From Coniella vitis (lineage: Eukaryota > Ascomycota > Sordariomycetes > Diaporthales > Schizoparmaceae): DNA of 64,000 nt. Shown one piece after another: positions 44,287-56,188 of this stretch. The DNA lies in NCBI GenBank assembly GCA_011317545.1, contig WUJK01000008.1:1736001-1800000 (forward strand), in the 5' to 3' direction. Numbering within the stretch: the first letter of the stretch is position 1; each line of letters opens with the position of its first letter. The notes under the pieces were generated by a model that was given only the letters and a program-made list of their open reading frames with translations, did not search any database and was not told where the DNA came from. A program made the translations under genes and the position numbers.

Positions 44287-46137
44287 TTAGTTGATCTCCT
44301 CGATCCAAATCTATTGTCACTGTTAGCAAAGATTCACCTGGGTTGATTCTTAGATCCAATTTGTCCAAACTTACCTCCATTTTGCCAACCTCCAATTTCT
44401 GCTTCCGTGCTTGCGACTTGACAGTCATCAAAACCATCTCCAGGTCGTCCTGATCTCCCATGGTAATCATTTCGCTGGGCGAGTCCTCATCGCGGACTTT
44501 GATCTTGAAGCGGCGGCGCAAACCAAACTTCTCGCGAATGCGATCAACGAGGTCAGGGAATTCGACTGCGGCTCCAACCATGATATACCGAACGTCATCG
44601 GCATGAACCTTAACTCTGACCTGTCTGACTTCAGGCTTGCGCGACTGCCCTCTTAAGGAACCAGACATAGAGCTGACGCCTCGTCGAGGGTTCATCATCT
44701 CAAAATCGTTTTCGTCAATTGACGCTCCATCGTAATCACTAGCGTCGTCTTCCTCGTCCTCGTAGTAGCGCTGCTGAGACTGCATGCGACGGCTTCCTCC
44801 GCCCGTTCGTTGCGAGGTACGCGAGCCTGCGCTGTACATGTCGTATAAGTCGTCTGGGTACGCATCATCGTCGATCGCCGGTGAGCGCCGCGAGCTCCCT
44901 TTCTGGGACTGGGAATAGCTGCGGTTTGAAGCTCCAGTGTTGACACGCGAGGGCCCTCGGGGCCGCGAGTCTTCGGGAGACACAGTCTTTTCGTAGCGAC
45001 TTTGCTCCCTGGCCCGGTCAATATTGAGCTTAGCCGGCATGGGTTTGGGACCATTTCGGACGGACGCGGCACGGCTGGGCAATTCGCGAGGCTTATCGTT
45101 CTCCGGTGGCGGCGTAGGGGGGAAAACACCCTGATTCTGACCTTGTTGTGCAACTGGAGCCGGCACTGGGTTGAGCTTGCTGGAAAGGCCGGGCTTGACG
45201 AGGTTAGTAGCGGCAAAGGAGATATTATCCGTAGGTCGATCGTCCTTGACTTCAACCTTGCCGGCGTTTTTGATCTCGGAACCCGTGAAACCCGTGAAAG
45301 CATTGGCACGATCCGAAGCTGCAACCAGACGAGCCTTGCCGAGGTAGTCTTTGGTCTTCAGGTTCCTAACCTTGGCCTCATTTGGTCTATACACAACGCC
45401 AACGGGAATGGAGAAGACAGTGTAGCCCTATTGTAACGTCAGCATTTCACAGCCCCACGAAGCAGCTGGGAGAGTTTGCACCGACCTCTGCCTCTTCTCT
45501 AATCGCTTCATCAATGACATTATGGTCCTCAACAACTTTTTCTTTGACCGCATACGCGAGATCTTGGAGACCAAGATCCTTGTTCTGAAGGTAGATGTAG
45601 CACAAGCCGCGATTGAACAACACTTCACAAGAATACAACTTGAACAGGAGACCTAATTGTGCATAGTCGATCATTGTGTTGCCGCGAAGGTACAGCAAGG
45701 TGTCGTTGAAGTTGGCCAAGGCTTCGTCAAAATCGCCGAGCAAGAAGTTCGAGACGCCTTGTTGGAAATACGCAACAGCAAGGTATTGGTCAAACTTGAT
45801 CGCTCGTTGATAGCAGTCCACCTGTAGACAGTTAACATCAGTATTGTTCGCTTGCGCAGTAGCGGTTGGAAGAGGGTGTACTGACAGCTTTCTCGTGCTC
45901 GCCTAGGGTAGCGTGGATGACACCCATGTTGAACAGAATCTTGGACGTATCGGCAATCTTCTCGAAATCTCCCAAAGCTTCGTCGAATTCATTGTTGTCG
46001 TATCGCGCGAGGGCGGCGACCCACGTCTCTATTTCCTGCAGGAATTGTCAATTGCACGCCTGCTAGAAGGATGTCAAGAACCGAGATCCGCTCGTGTCTC
46101 GCTCCGAGGTACAAAAACCTACCTGTTTTAACGACAT
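44287..46137 (-). CDS. noxR: NADPH oxidase regulator NoxR (p67phox-like)
   Basis: Cytosolic activator of fungal Nox enzymes together with Rac; needed for hyphal differentiation in species studied. Exons 46123-46137, 45886-46035, 45486-45821, 44375-45427 and 44287-44310 give 525 residues. Four TPR-like repeats fill residues 1-170 (YDNNEFDEALGDFEK, QRAIKFDQYLAVAYFQQG, LYSCEVLFNRGLCYIYL). An activation segment follows (YRPNEAKVRNLKTKDYLGK), then a disordered Ser/Arg/Asp-rich linker and a PB1 domain at about 436-508. The last exon codes only seven residues after KME (IWIEEIN); its intron has GTAAGT, CTAAC and TAG in place. Two other donors are GTCAGT and GTCGGT, off the usual GTRNGT. Confidence 0.94.
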
Positions 46138-47318
46138 GACTGTGTAAGTGTGTAAGAGATGGTTGAAGGACAGACGTTCAGCAATTGTGTAAAAGTCTCG
46201 TTCAAGGCAAGATGCAGCTCGAGCGGCCTCTTTTACTGCGCGAGAACCCTGGTCAAGGGGAGCAGGCAGGTATAATCGCCGACTAGTGGAGCCTCTTGGC
46301 CCAAAGACGAGTTAAGTAGCTCGCCCGTGCCGTCGCCAAGAGGAAGCGAGGAAGCTAAATGGAGATGCACAGGGCGTCGAGAAGTCCTTGAGGTGGATGG
46401 CAACCCTCGTTGGGATGAGGCGGCGGTTTCCTTTTGGCAACTTTCGTTAGTGTGACGTGAGGAGCAGTTGCAGCGGAGGCAAAGCCTTGTCGTCCCCGCT
46501 TTGGCCCAGGTCAAAGATCGTCTTTGCGCACTGCGCTGGGTGCTCTGCCAATCTGACAAGCCACTCTTGGGGGTTTGTTCACGCGGTCGCTTGGTCGAAG
46601 GGGTCAGGGGTCTACGGATCGAAGCAAAGTACCGGCTCGTGATCCTCTTGGAGCGTGGGCTGTGTGGCAATTCTTGCGGTATCGGGTGGGTTCACTGGCC
46701 TAGCCTCTATGCCTGAAGACGGGGCGAGATGTGGTGGTCTGGCTGGCGAGAAGAAGCCGATAACGTTCCCAGAGAGGGGAGGAGCACGGCTATAATTAGA
46801 TGACTGTGCTCTTGGAGAGTTCTAGTCGGAGGCGCGCTGCGAGGTTGATTTGCTCTGGACGCCTGCAAGGTGATGAGGTCGGGTATCGTGTGCAGATGCA
46901 GATGGGTTGCAGACGGGCAGATGTGGATATGTAAGTGTGCGAGTCTGGTGTGATGGACGTGGATGGCGTGGCGGGGCGAGGTACGTGAGTACGGATGGTA
47001 GGGTGCACCAAGAAGTATTATCAGGTCGAGCGCGCAAGAGGAGGAGAGCAGGTCGGGGAGCCAGCCCCAGTTTTCCTGTTGTCTGCCTCGTTTTCGATTT
47101 GGCGATGCCGGAACTCGACTGTTTCAGTCCCTGTTCAGCCGACGTGCAGGCCCGAGATCTTCCAGCAGCTCGTCTGATGTGGGCGCACCGTGGTCTGTCT
47201 CTGCTTCTGGGCTGGAGCCAGCAAGAATGGAGGTGGGAAACGGCGGCACCAAAAGAGGGATGGGGTTGGTTGAGCGGAAAGGACAGAAAGAGAGCGGGTC
47301 GAGGCTAATGAGTGGACG

Positions 47319-47340
47319 GTGGATGGTGGATGGTGGATGG
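47319..47340 (+). repeat. GGTGGAT tandem repeat (about 3 units)
   Basis: Three adjacent near-identical 7-bp units in the gene-poor region upstream of NoxR. Short and probably of no function. Confidence 0.7.
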
Positions 47341-50180
47341 AAGCCCAGCGCGTAACCAGGCGGATTGATAGGGTTGAGGCAACTTGGGCGAGGGGCAAGA
47401 ACAGCGGGCTTCGATTGGAGACCGGGCCCGATGCAAGCTTGTTTGCCTTGAGGCAGGTCTGACTGGCTGGGCCTGGGGGGAAGGTGCCTGGCACAGAAAA
47501 GCCGGGGTGCTTCCGTTGAAATCTGTGATGAACGATGACGCGTGCGCTCTTGCTTGCATTTAGGCTAGAAAACTCTCCTACCATGGATATGCCAGGCTGG
47601 CCAAAAAAACAACTGAGCACCGCCTGAAGCTGTTCACATCATGTCCCGGCTCCTGGTGCCGTGGCAGATGGTCCTCAAACACTGCGACCGCCCATGCTGC
47701 CCCTCCTCAAACGCTGGATGGTGCCTGAGCACCAAGCTTGCGAAGGTTGTGGGTGACCTGGACAGGGGTTTCCTACAGAGAGGCGCCAGCCGCCTGGGGT
47801 CAGGGGTCCAGCACCTGGGGGCGGAGAGCTTCTCGACACATCTAACGAATAAGGAAAGTACGCCGTGTCAAGGCTGCAGGCCAACTTTCAACGAGTCAAC
47901 TGGTGCCGACCGGCTGCTTGGTGATCTCACTTTCTATGCCCTCAAGCCATGATGGTTCCAACGTTGAGGACCAAGCCTCGCATATCCCTTCCGTCTCACT
48001 TGAGCCAGATGCGACCCTGCAACCGAGATATGCCTCTTTCATTCTTCGGCAACAGGAATGCCGGGCCAAATCTCCCCAATATGCATCCTCGATGTCGAAC
48101 AAGCAAAGGACGGTGCAGCAACATACGATGAGGAGCTTTACAACATACCATACCATGAAATCTCATCAGTCGCCAAAGGCGTGGCCAGTCAAGCAGGCCT
48201 TGTCGCAGGCCTTGTTGGTGCCCTTGAGGCTTGGCTAATCGGCCATCTCTGACAGGTTTCTCGACGATTCCGGCTTAGGCTTTGGTAGGAGTGCCTTGAG
48301 TCGTGATTGGCCAGAGTGGACATTTATCCCATACTATATGCTGTGATGTGTGTCTCTCATACGTACACGGGGGCTGTTGCTGACGGCGTCTACGTGGTAG
48401 TAGCTGAACGACAGTCGGAGCAACCTCACAAAACTGTCAGTGTCGGTTGTGCCAAAATGGCCCATTCCACAGCAGGAATTGTTTCTCGGCCGAGTCCAGC
48501 CAGTCGCTGGGGTGGCCTCAGAAGCAGCCTATTCTCCGCGGCGCACGTGTTCATGATGAAAGGGCAGCCAAGACCTTTTGCCCCTGCAGTAAGGTCCGTG
48601 GTGGCTTCTTAAGCGCCCTTTCTCGCTGTCGTTCCGTCTGCCTTCGGTCATGGTTGATTTGTACGCATTTTCTTGCATTTTTGGAAAAGGGAGGGACTAC
48701 TCTGAAGGTGAGTAGGCGCCGTGAATCGTGTCGACGAAGGCCTTGGACGAATCAATGCACCCTTGGACCATCTTGAAGCGATATGACATGCCATTGATTG
48801 GCTGGCAGCTCAACTTCGACAGCTATTCTTGGTCTTCAGACCGCACTGTTCTTCTTTCCGTCTTTGCCCATTTACGCAGAGCATGAGTTGTTTTTGCCCG
48901 ATGGCCCCAATCTTTTTGGATTTTTGCATGCCAAGGCGTAGATATGCAGGCAAAGAGCCAATATCACAATGTATTTTTGGCATATTCAATGCAATGCGAT
49001 GCCGTCGCTCTGGTTGCCATGTCATGTGCATACCGTTGCTATTTTGAGACTTGGAATTGACTGGCCTCGCCCAGCATCCCGAGAAAGCACTAATTGGCCC
49101 TTTTCAGAATATAGTCTCCGTCATGTGGCATGAGTGTACTGTAGAAGGGCGTTCTCTTTTTCATTGGCAGAACGACTCTGCAAGGTTTGTATGCAAAGCA
49201 ATTATTTTTACACAGTATCAATCAATTTTTCTGCAGATCCTGTCTTTGTATGCTGGTTCCGTGCTCACATTCTCCCCACCCCTCCTGTCTATATACTATG
49301 TACACGTCTAAAAGGGGAATGGATTCAGATAATAACACAACCCATTTCGAAGTTAGCTGAGGTTGCCTACTTCTGCTCCACCCTGCGAACAACAAGTGTT
49401 CCTACTACTATCTATGTAAGTATCTAGGTACCAAGGTAGTACGTAGAGTGGGCGGCGAAACCCGCCTGCGGGTCCAATGCAAGATCTCCGACGCATACAA
49501 CCTTAGCACGGTACAGTGACAGTTGACTAGTCTTGCTTCCCACTCAGGCATCTGATGACTTCGCAAATTCCTTGCACTGCTCGCTGGGTGCTTGCCCTTC
49601 TCATTGACCCGAACTCTATCCGAGGGGAATCGTTCCATGTGCCGTTCCAGAACACCTTTGTCCTTAGTGCGTCAACTTTCTTGGATTGTTCTTTCTTTTA
49701 CACTATCACCTGCGATCGTTTTAAAGCCCGAGTATGAGGTCAACCGATGAATTCTCGGAGGCTTCGAAGTTTCCCATGATTTCTTCCCTACCATGAAAAC
49801 GAAGCCCCTCCCTTCCCCAACCACCAAAAGGAACACGAACAATTCGAATTGCTCACAGGTTCTCGTATTCGAGCCTCAAGACAAGGACCCCAAAAAAGGG
49901 ACAACCACCAAAAGCTTTGAAATTTTGAAACTCTTTACCCTTTGCCCACCCGCCCCCGGCTCCTCAAGGAGACAACTCGAAACTGTGTTATCCTAAGTTT
50001 CGATGCAAGCCCTTTCCCAGCCTTCAAGACTGGGGGGGCATGCTTTCCCCGAAAGTCGCGTAATCTGTGCAAGAATTGTTTGATGACTTTGCATAAGTCC
50101 ACCTCCCATGTTGTCTTCCATTTTCTTTTCTTTTACTTTTTCGCGAAAAGAAAAGACAGACACCCGTCCGTCTCGTCAGA

Positions 50181-50182
<2 letters not shown>

Positions 50183-50208
<26 letters not shown>
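50183..50208 (+). repeat. (AT)13 microsatellite
   Basis: A pure AT dinucleotide run of 26 bp, followed by GTATATATG. Located in the non-coding region between NoxR and CCS1. Confidence 0.9.
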
Positions 50209-50216
<8 letters not shown>

Positions 50217-51639
50217 GATGAAAAGCAAGAGGCAGGCTCGTTGAAAGTTCAAAACAAGGGCCATAATCTGTGCGGGAAGAACTACCAGTCAGGAGAATAA
50301 AATCCAAACGTTAAGGCAACTAGAAAATTGGTCAACAGCCTGCTTTTTGAGTTTATGTATGTGTTGCAAGCACCCATCGATGACTTGTACGTTCCTATTC
50401 GAATAGCAGTGTGTATATCTACAGACACGACGGCTTGTCCACGTGTTCCTTTGAAGTGCTGCTTGTTTGGAAAAAGGCTTCTTCTCGGTTGATGATGCCG
50501 ACGGAGGACTGGCTGAAGTCGTGTCGATATCCATACGGGGAAAACAAGACAGCATAGGAGTTGGCGGGATCCTCGGCCTTGCGCTGGAAACCAACATTGG
50601 GACAGCAAGACTGGACTAGGAAGCTTCCAGGAGCGCTTACTTCTCTGATGCAAGAGCTTAACCCAAACGGATTAAGCTCTTTGTTAATGTGTGGAGCAAC
50701 TTCAGCGTAACAGGGAAAACATAGGGCTCTCTATCATTATGTATGATTGGCACCACTATCCAATTTGTATAGTTGTTTGGAAAGGCAGGACTAGGCCTGC
50801 CACAGTGAGCCAGAATCTGGATTTGTGACAGAGGGATGGTAGTATCAAATGTTTGGTCAACCTGGTGTTGCTTGGACAAATGGTTGGTTTGTTGACATTA
50901 CGCCCATGGGTACCGCTGAGTTTGGGACACGAGTCCTCAAGACGAACCTGATTTCTTGCTTGGCAAAAGCGGTATGGACCATGATCACGACATCTTGACT
51001 TATATTGAGTGTGTATCGGCCACCGTTAACTGGCTCGTCTTCTCCTCGCCTTCAAGAAGGGAACACCACGAGCAATAATTAGCAACCGCTATACAGAAAG
51101 AGGAAGCTCAGTACTTGACTGTACATACTCAATCCCGGCCATGCAGGCCGTCTTTCTTCAACGACATGCTTAGAAGTACGAGCATATATGTATACCACCT
51201 TTCACAGTCAATCCGCGGGTTGTCCACCCAGGCATGACCCTAGAACCATGCCCACATTATATGCACAGAGAAAACGCATCACAAGGACATGCCAACAGCA
51301 CGTTTTAAGCGCTCTTGCTGACTGCATAGCCTATGGCAGCCACACTTGGGATCATCACATCTATCCAGCCACCCATCGAAAAGTCGGACAAGCACACACA
51401 AAGGTCCGCGGCACTTGGTCTGGCCATTCTGGTACCCAATGGGGTGGTTGTTGGACATGTGTGCACGGGATGCTTCATCACTTCCCATGCCAACGAAGCA
51501 GTGTTGGGAAGTCACTACAGCAGCCAAGGACACGATAATGCAGAACCTTATTTCCCCCCTCTCACTCATCGGACTACAGCTGTCCAAACTCGAGGCTCAA
51601 ATCCGCACCCCTTTCACCCCGACCCACCCCCGCTCCCAC

Positions 51640-53031
51640 TCACAGCATACCTTTTTTTACCTCATCCTTTCTCTCCTCCCACAGCGTTTTGCCCGTGCAC
51701 GAACAAACCGTCTTGTCGTTATCCCACAGTCCTGCACTGCGCGCAATGACACCCACCACCGTGTTCTCATCATTTTGCAAGCCAGAAGCCCCTGTACCCT
51801 CCCCAGCGCCCTTCTCCTCTTGTCGCGTTACCACAAACGCATGCCCAATCACTTCCCAAATCTGCAAAGGCCGGTCGAGAAACGCCGCGCCGCGCCCATC
51901 GGCACCCACCTCGAGCGTGCCCACCTCCCCACGCACCACCCCTTCCGCTTTCAGGTCGTCGGTCTGCGCTGTTGAATGGCCCTTCCACACTGGGCCTGCT
52001 GAGGTGACACCGTCCTTGAGGTCGCCATATTCGCGGATCGTGGCCCGGTAGGTGCCGGGTGCGACGCCGCGGATGGTTAGGTCGACGAGGGTGACGTTGG
52101 GGGAGACTTCGACCATACGAGCAAGTCCGCGGACTTCACGTGGTGGGCTGCCGGCGTCCTTGTTGATCGTAGTGGGTGTTGAAGATTGGGTAGTATTTAC
52201 CAGGTCAAAGGTTTCAAGGATGCTTACGGCGGCACCTGGGAGTATGTAAGCCTTTGGCATTTGTGACGTTGATGTGATCTGTCCTGGTAGAAGGAATGAA
52301 ACAAGCCATGGTTCATGGAGCACATGGCCTGGATGCGTAGACTCTTGCCATCATATTGCAGGATGTGCTTGAGCCCATCGATCCATTGCGAAATATGCTT
52401 GGTGGCAATGACCTGATTTTCCCATGGAATATAACGGCTCTCCTTGTATCGCGGACGGTTGCAGGCAAGCAAAAGATATTTGCTGGTGATCCTAAGAAAA
52501 AGAAATCAAAAAATTCAACGAAGTGACTTACTATTTGACCCTCCTGAGCCGCGAAGAATAGCATCCCGTCCCGTAGCCTCAATGGCAGCAACGATGGCTG
52601 ATGGTGGGACTATGTCACATATTTGGTGATATCAGCACACGGCCATACAATAACGGACCGCATTCGTTTGTGATTTGGGCTGTGCTCGTCCGGTGTTTAC
52701 TATACCAAGTCCTTGGCAACACCACCCAAGAAAACGGATGGTGTTGATAAGAGCTGTAACGAAAGACAACAAGAAGGATAACTCGTACCGGTGCCCTCTA
52801 TTTTGATAAGCTGGTCCTTGAGGTTGGCCTCAATTTTGGAAATGCCGTCGAGTTTGTTTAGTGAGTCTGAGACATCCTTGACGCAGCCTTCGCAGTGCAG
52901 CGGCACAGCAAACAGTGTCTGTCATCGGAAGAAGTTGCGTATGAGCTGCATGATTCCCAGTACGATCTCTCTGTTGATATGCGTTTGACAGAACAATTTA
53001 CACCGACCTCGAATTTGTTATTCACTGCCAT
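51640..53031 (-). CDS. CCS1: copper chaperone for superoxide dismutase
   Basis: Delivers copper to Cu/Zn superoxide dismutase and forms its disulfide. Exons 53008-53031, 52789-52918, 52532-52609 and 51640-52235 join to 275 residues. The N-terminal Atx1-like domain has PLHCEGC (Cys17, Cys20), followed by VSDSLNKLDGI and EANLKDQLIKIEGT. Exon 3 supplies PPSAIVAAIEATGRDAILRG. Exon 4 has the SOD-like domain (REVRGLARMVEVSPNVTLVD, APGTYRATIREYGDL) and the C-terminal CxC motif as CSC (Cys255, Cys257) that contacts SOD1. Introns 2 and 3 are long for this window (179 and 296 bp) and the first donor is GTCGGT. Divergent from mitochondrial uL13. Confidence 0.93.
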
Positions 53032-53697
53032 CTTGTGCAGACTGACAGGGTTCTTGTCCGTAGTTGCAGTGAAGAAGAAGGGCTGTTCACGTCTAGCAGT
53101 GTAGGCAAAGTATGCGCCCGAGCCAAGCAGCGCCAGTCCAGATAATCCACCCCAGATGCGAGTGCTTTTGCTCATAAGAGGCAAAACAATGCGACAAGAT
53201 GGAAGCAAGAGAAGTCTGTGAGAACGGAACGGGCTGCTGCCTTGGTTTGAGGTTGGCTCTGGAAAGCAAGTTCAGCTCTCAGGTCATTTGCTCCCCACTT
53301 TGTTGAATTCGCTCGTCAGATGTTTTGGGCATGTTGCTTTGAAATAGCCTCCCCCCCCGTCTTTCCGAGCCTTGTGAAATGCGAGCGAGTTTGGAGCCGA
53401 ATCGGCCGGGACCCAGCGTCGACAAGGGTAGTGGGGTCCGTCCCGCCAGCCGCCAGCGGAGCGGTTCTTGCTTATGTAATGAAGCATCTTGAATTTTTGG
53501 CGGCGTCTCGCGACTACGCGACTGTAGGAAGCCTAGCTGTGAACGACAACGGACGATCTCCATCCTTCCCTAGCCGGCGCAGTGTTTTCTGGAAACACCG
53601 AAGCTTCAGACACCAATTGGGTCACCCTTTCTGGAGCATTCCCTCCCGCCCACCTACGCGTTGATGAGGGGCGCCATCCCCTCGTAACACCGCCAGC
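53032..53697. promoter_or_regulatory. divergent CCS1/uL13m promoter region
   Basis: 666 bp between start codons facing apart. It should contain both promoters. A short C-rich run lies near 53348-53356. No copper-response element could be named with confidence. Confidence 0.5.
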
Positions 53698-54328
53698 ATG
53701 TCCCAGAACGTCGGTCTTGTACGTTGACTTCGGGCCCTGCATCATCACTGGTCCTTCTCTTTGCCCTCACTAACACTGACTTGACCCAAAAACACAGACC
53801 CGGCTGGCTTACTCCCGTGTCTGGCACCACGTCTCCGCCTCCACTCCACACCCCGTCCTCTCCACCATCAAGTCCCCGCCCGAGGCCATCACGCCGCCGC
53901 CACTAGGCCGCCTGGCGTCACGCATCGCAACCCTCCTCATGGGCAAGCACAAGCCCATCTGGGACCCTTCGACCGACTGCGGCGACTACGTCGTCGTGAC
54001 CAACTGTGCTGCGCTCTACACGACGGGCATGAAGAAGTGGCGCAAGAACTACTACCGCCACAACACCCGGCCCGGCTCCCTCCAACAAGTCACCATGGAT
54101 GTTCTCATGGACAAATTTGGCGGCGGTGAGGTCCTGCGCAAGGCTGTGAGCGGCATGTTGCCCAAGAATCGGCTTCGCAAGAAGCGTCTTGCAAGGCTCA
54201 AGGCGTTTGAGGGCGAGGCGCATCCGTACGAGCAGAATTTGATCCGCTTTGGTGGGAAAACGGTCGGTGCGGAAGGTTGGGAGGATGTGGCGAGGAAGAT
54301 TCGTGAGGCCGGCTATGCGAGGATATGA
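53698..54328 (+). CDS. MRPL23: mitochondrial ribosomal protein uL13m
   Basis: Large-subunit protein of the mitochondrial ribosome. Exons 53698-53718 and 53798-54328 (79-bp intron, phase 0) give 183 residues. Exon 1 codes only seven residues (MSQNVGL); exon 2 continues TRLAYSRVWHHVSA. The uL13 core is clear: LGRLASRIATLLMGKHKP, DCGDYVVVTNC, and the Lys-rich segments KNRLRKKRLARLKAFEGEAH and PYEQN. A short insert (PHPVLSTIKSPPEAI) lies before the LGRLAS block. The gene converges on urate oxidase downstream. Confidence 0.94.
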
Positions 54329-55126
54329 GTATGGGGGGTGAAAACCTGAGAAAAGGAAAGACGGGGGGGGGGTGCTGGAAACCGAGAAAGCCAAAGAAAT
54401 GCCTACAGGAGAATGAATTGCTATGCTTGAGATGCTCATTCGGAATGGCAAAAAGATAGGGGAATCTGTCGCGATAATGGTACAAAGCCATGGACGCATA
54501 CTTGTCTGCGAGTGCACCCCAACATCCATCGTGTACTGGGGCTGTCCTTTGCGACGTATAAGTGCAAGGTCGCAGGCCAGACATGTATCAGGTCGAATTT
54601 TCTGCTATTCAGTGCTTAGGATGTTGGAATTGGCCCGTAACGTCAATTCTATGATTGCAAAGGAAACATAGCCTAGTCACAGGCGCCCGTTCGCTCTCTC
54701 ATGGTCGAAGACTACAGGAGCGTCCAAGACTTGGGTAGTTTACTATAGGTACACCATATATCTTGCGCATTCTTTCTGGTTGATTACCGATGCCCTCCCG
54801 CACCGCTGACAACTTGCAGACCGGCAAGTGGGCCTAAAAGGTGTTTGCAATCAACTATATCCGCATATTTAACATAGTGTGGCCCGCAAAAATATTCAAA
54901 GAGGTCGGTAGTCCATTGATGTGATCCGAGGGAAAAAAAACAAAAAAAAACAAAGAAATCAAGCCCATCGACAGATGATATGGGTATAAGGTTACATCGC
55001 TAATTGCTCAAACATGCGTACACCTCTCCTCGCGATATTGGTTCGTTATCCAAGAGCAACCCGGCCGAAATGGCAGTTGGTTCGCTGAGGTTTTTCGTCT
55101 CGTTCAGCCCTCTACAGAGCAACAAT
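54329..55126. other. intergenic between uL13m and urate oxidase
   Basis: About 800 bp between convergent stop codons. It holds both 3' untranslated regions, with a G8 run near 54364 and an A-rich patch near 54930-54955. No supported gene. Confidence 0.6.
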
Positions 55127-56188
55127 CTACAACTTGCCCAAGATTGTCCGAGCAACCTCGCACTTGATAAGACCGTTGGGACCCGATTGAGGCGCGTAAA
55201 CCTCGGCATCCTTGCCAGTGTTCTTGAGTCCTTTGTGCCAGCTCAGGTCTAGACATGAGAATTGTTAGCATGATTGGTCTTGAATTGAGCGGTTGGGTGT
55301 CATATCAAAAGCAACAATTAGGGACAAACGCACCAATTTCGAAGTAGTGCTTGTTGGGCAAAGAGTAGCTCACGAGCGCCACTTGCGGCTCAACGTCCAA
55401 GATCTGCTCGCACATCTTGTACATGGTGTTTTGCACACTAGGGCTCTCCTCCTCGGCGAACGTCTTCATGGTAATGGCCCTGGCCTTTTCCCACGTTGCG
55501 TCAAACCTGGGCACGGTCTGTTCGACAGCCTTGAGCGAGCTGAACTTCTCCCAGGTCCAGGCGCAATCAACGTCGGTGCTGAGAATACGGTCCCACGTCT
55601 CGCCGAGGGTGGTGTACTCGTCGCGGACAAAGCTGTGGAAGGCAGAGCCGGTGCTCTTGAGGACGGTGAGGCCGACAATGGCGCTCTTGATGGTGATGCC
55701 GGCCTTGCGGTCAATGACGGCCTCGACGTTGCGTGTCTCTTGGCCGTCGCGGTAGAAGCTGTGGGGGTGGGGCTGGCCGTCGAGGACCATGCGGGTCCAG
55801 CGATGCACGACGAGCTTGATGTGGGCGGTGTGGATGTGGGCGTACGTGTCGAGGAAGTGTTGGCCAAGAGTGCTAGCAAAAAGCTCTGGCGGGTTGACGG
55901 GGTGCTCCTTGGCCTTGATGTAGATGGTGTTCTTCATGGAGTCGGTGGCCACGACGACGCTGTTGTCAGCCTTTGTGTAGCTAAGGAGCGGTCATGTTAG
56001 TTTGGCTCATCATTCGATCGGCGGATTGCCGTCTCTGAGGACGATGCTTACGATGTCTCAATCTCGCCTTCAAGCAGACATGTCACAGTCATTTCAGTGA
56101 CAGTCTGGACGCCAGTGGCGTGGTCGCGGTGGACCTTGTAGACGCGGACATTGTCTTTGCCGTATCTAGCAGATGCGAGTCTAGGCAT
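55127..56188 (-). CDS. urate oxidase (uricase)
   Basis: Peroxisomal enzyme that oxidises urate to 5-hydroxyisourate in purine breakdown. Exons 56052-56188, 55334-55980 and 55127-55248 give 301 residues, the standard length. Start MPRLASARYGKDNVRVYKVH is typical. Family blocks: YTKADNSVVVATDSMKNTIY across splice 1, ELFASTLGQHFLDTYAHI, HSFYRDGQETR, KSAIVGLTVLKSTGSAFHSF, RDEYTTLGETWDRILST and, across splice 2, YFEIGDLSWHKGLKNTGKDA. The C-terminus reads TILGKL. Most fungal uricases end in SKL or a close PTS1 variant; GKL keeps Lys-Leu but not the small polar residue at -3, so peroxisomal targeting needs a check. Confidence 0.96.

Larger units (their letters stand above)
46138..51639. other. 5.5-kb region without a recognisable gene
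   Basis: This is the longest gene-free stretch in the window, lying between NoxR (start at 46137) and CCS1 (stop at 51640), both on the minus strand. All frames are below 165 codons and none shows a family motif or a convincing chain of spliced exons. It contains a short tandem repeat at 47319-47340, one TACATAGTA copy at 49294-49302 and a TA repeat at 50183-50208. It may be a long NoxR promoter and leader, non-coding RNA, fast-evolving small genes, or decayed sequence. Confidence 0.5.

Noticed and set aside
46233..48612. Cluster of 100-160 codon frames in the gene-poor region
   Set aside because: No recognisable domains, no consistent splice chains and low-complexity composition. The repeat at 47319-47340 opens some of them.
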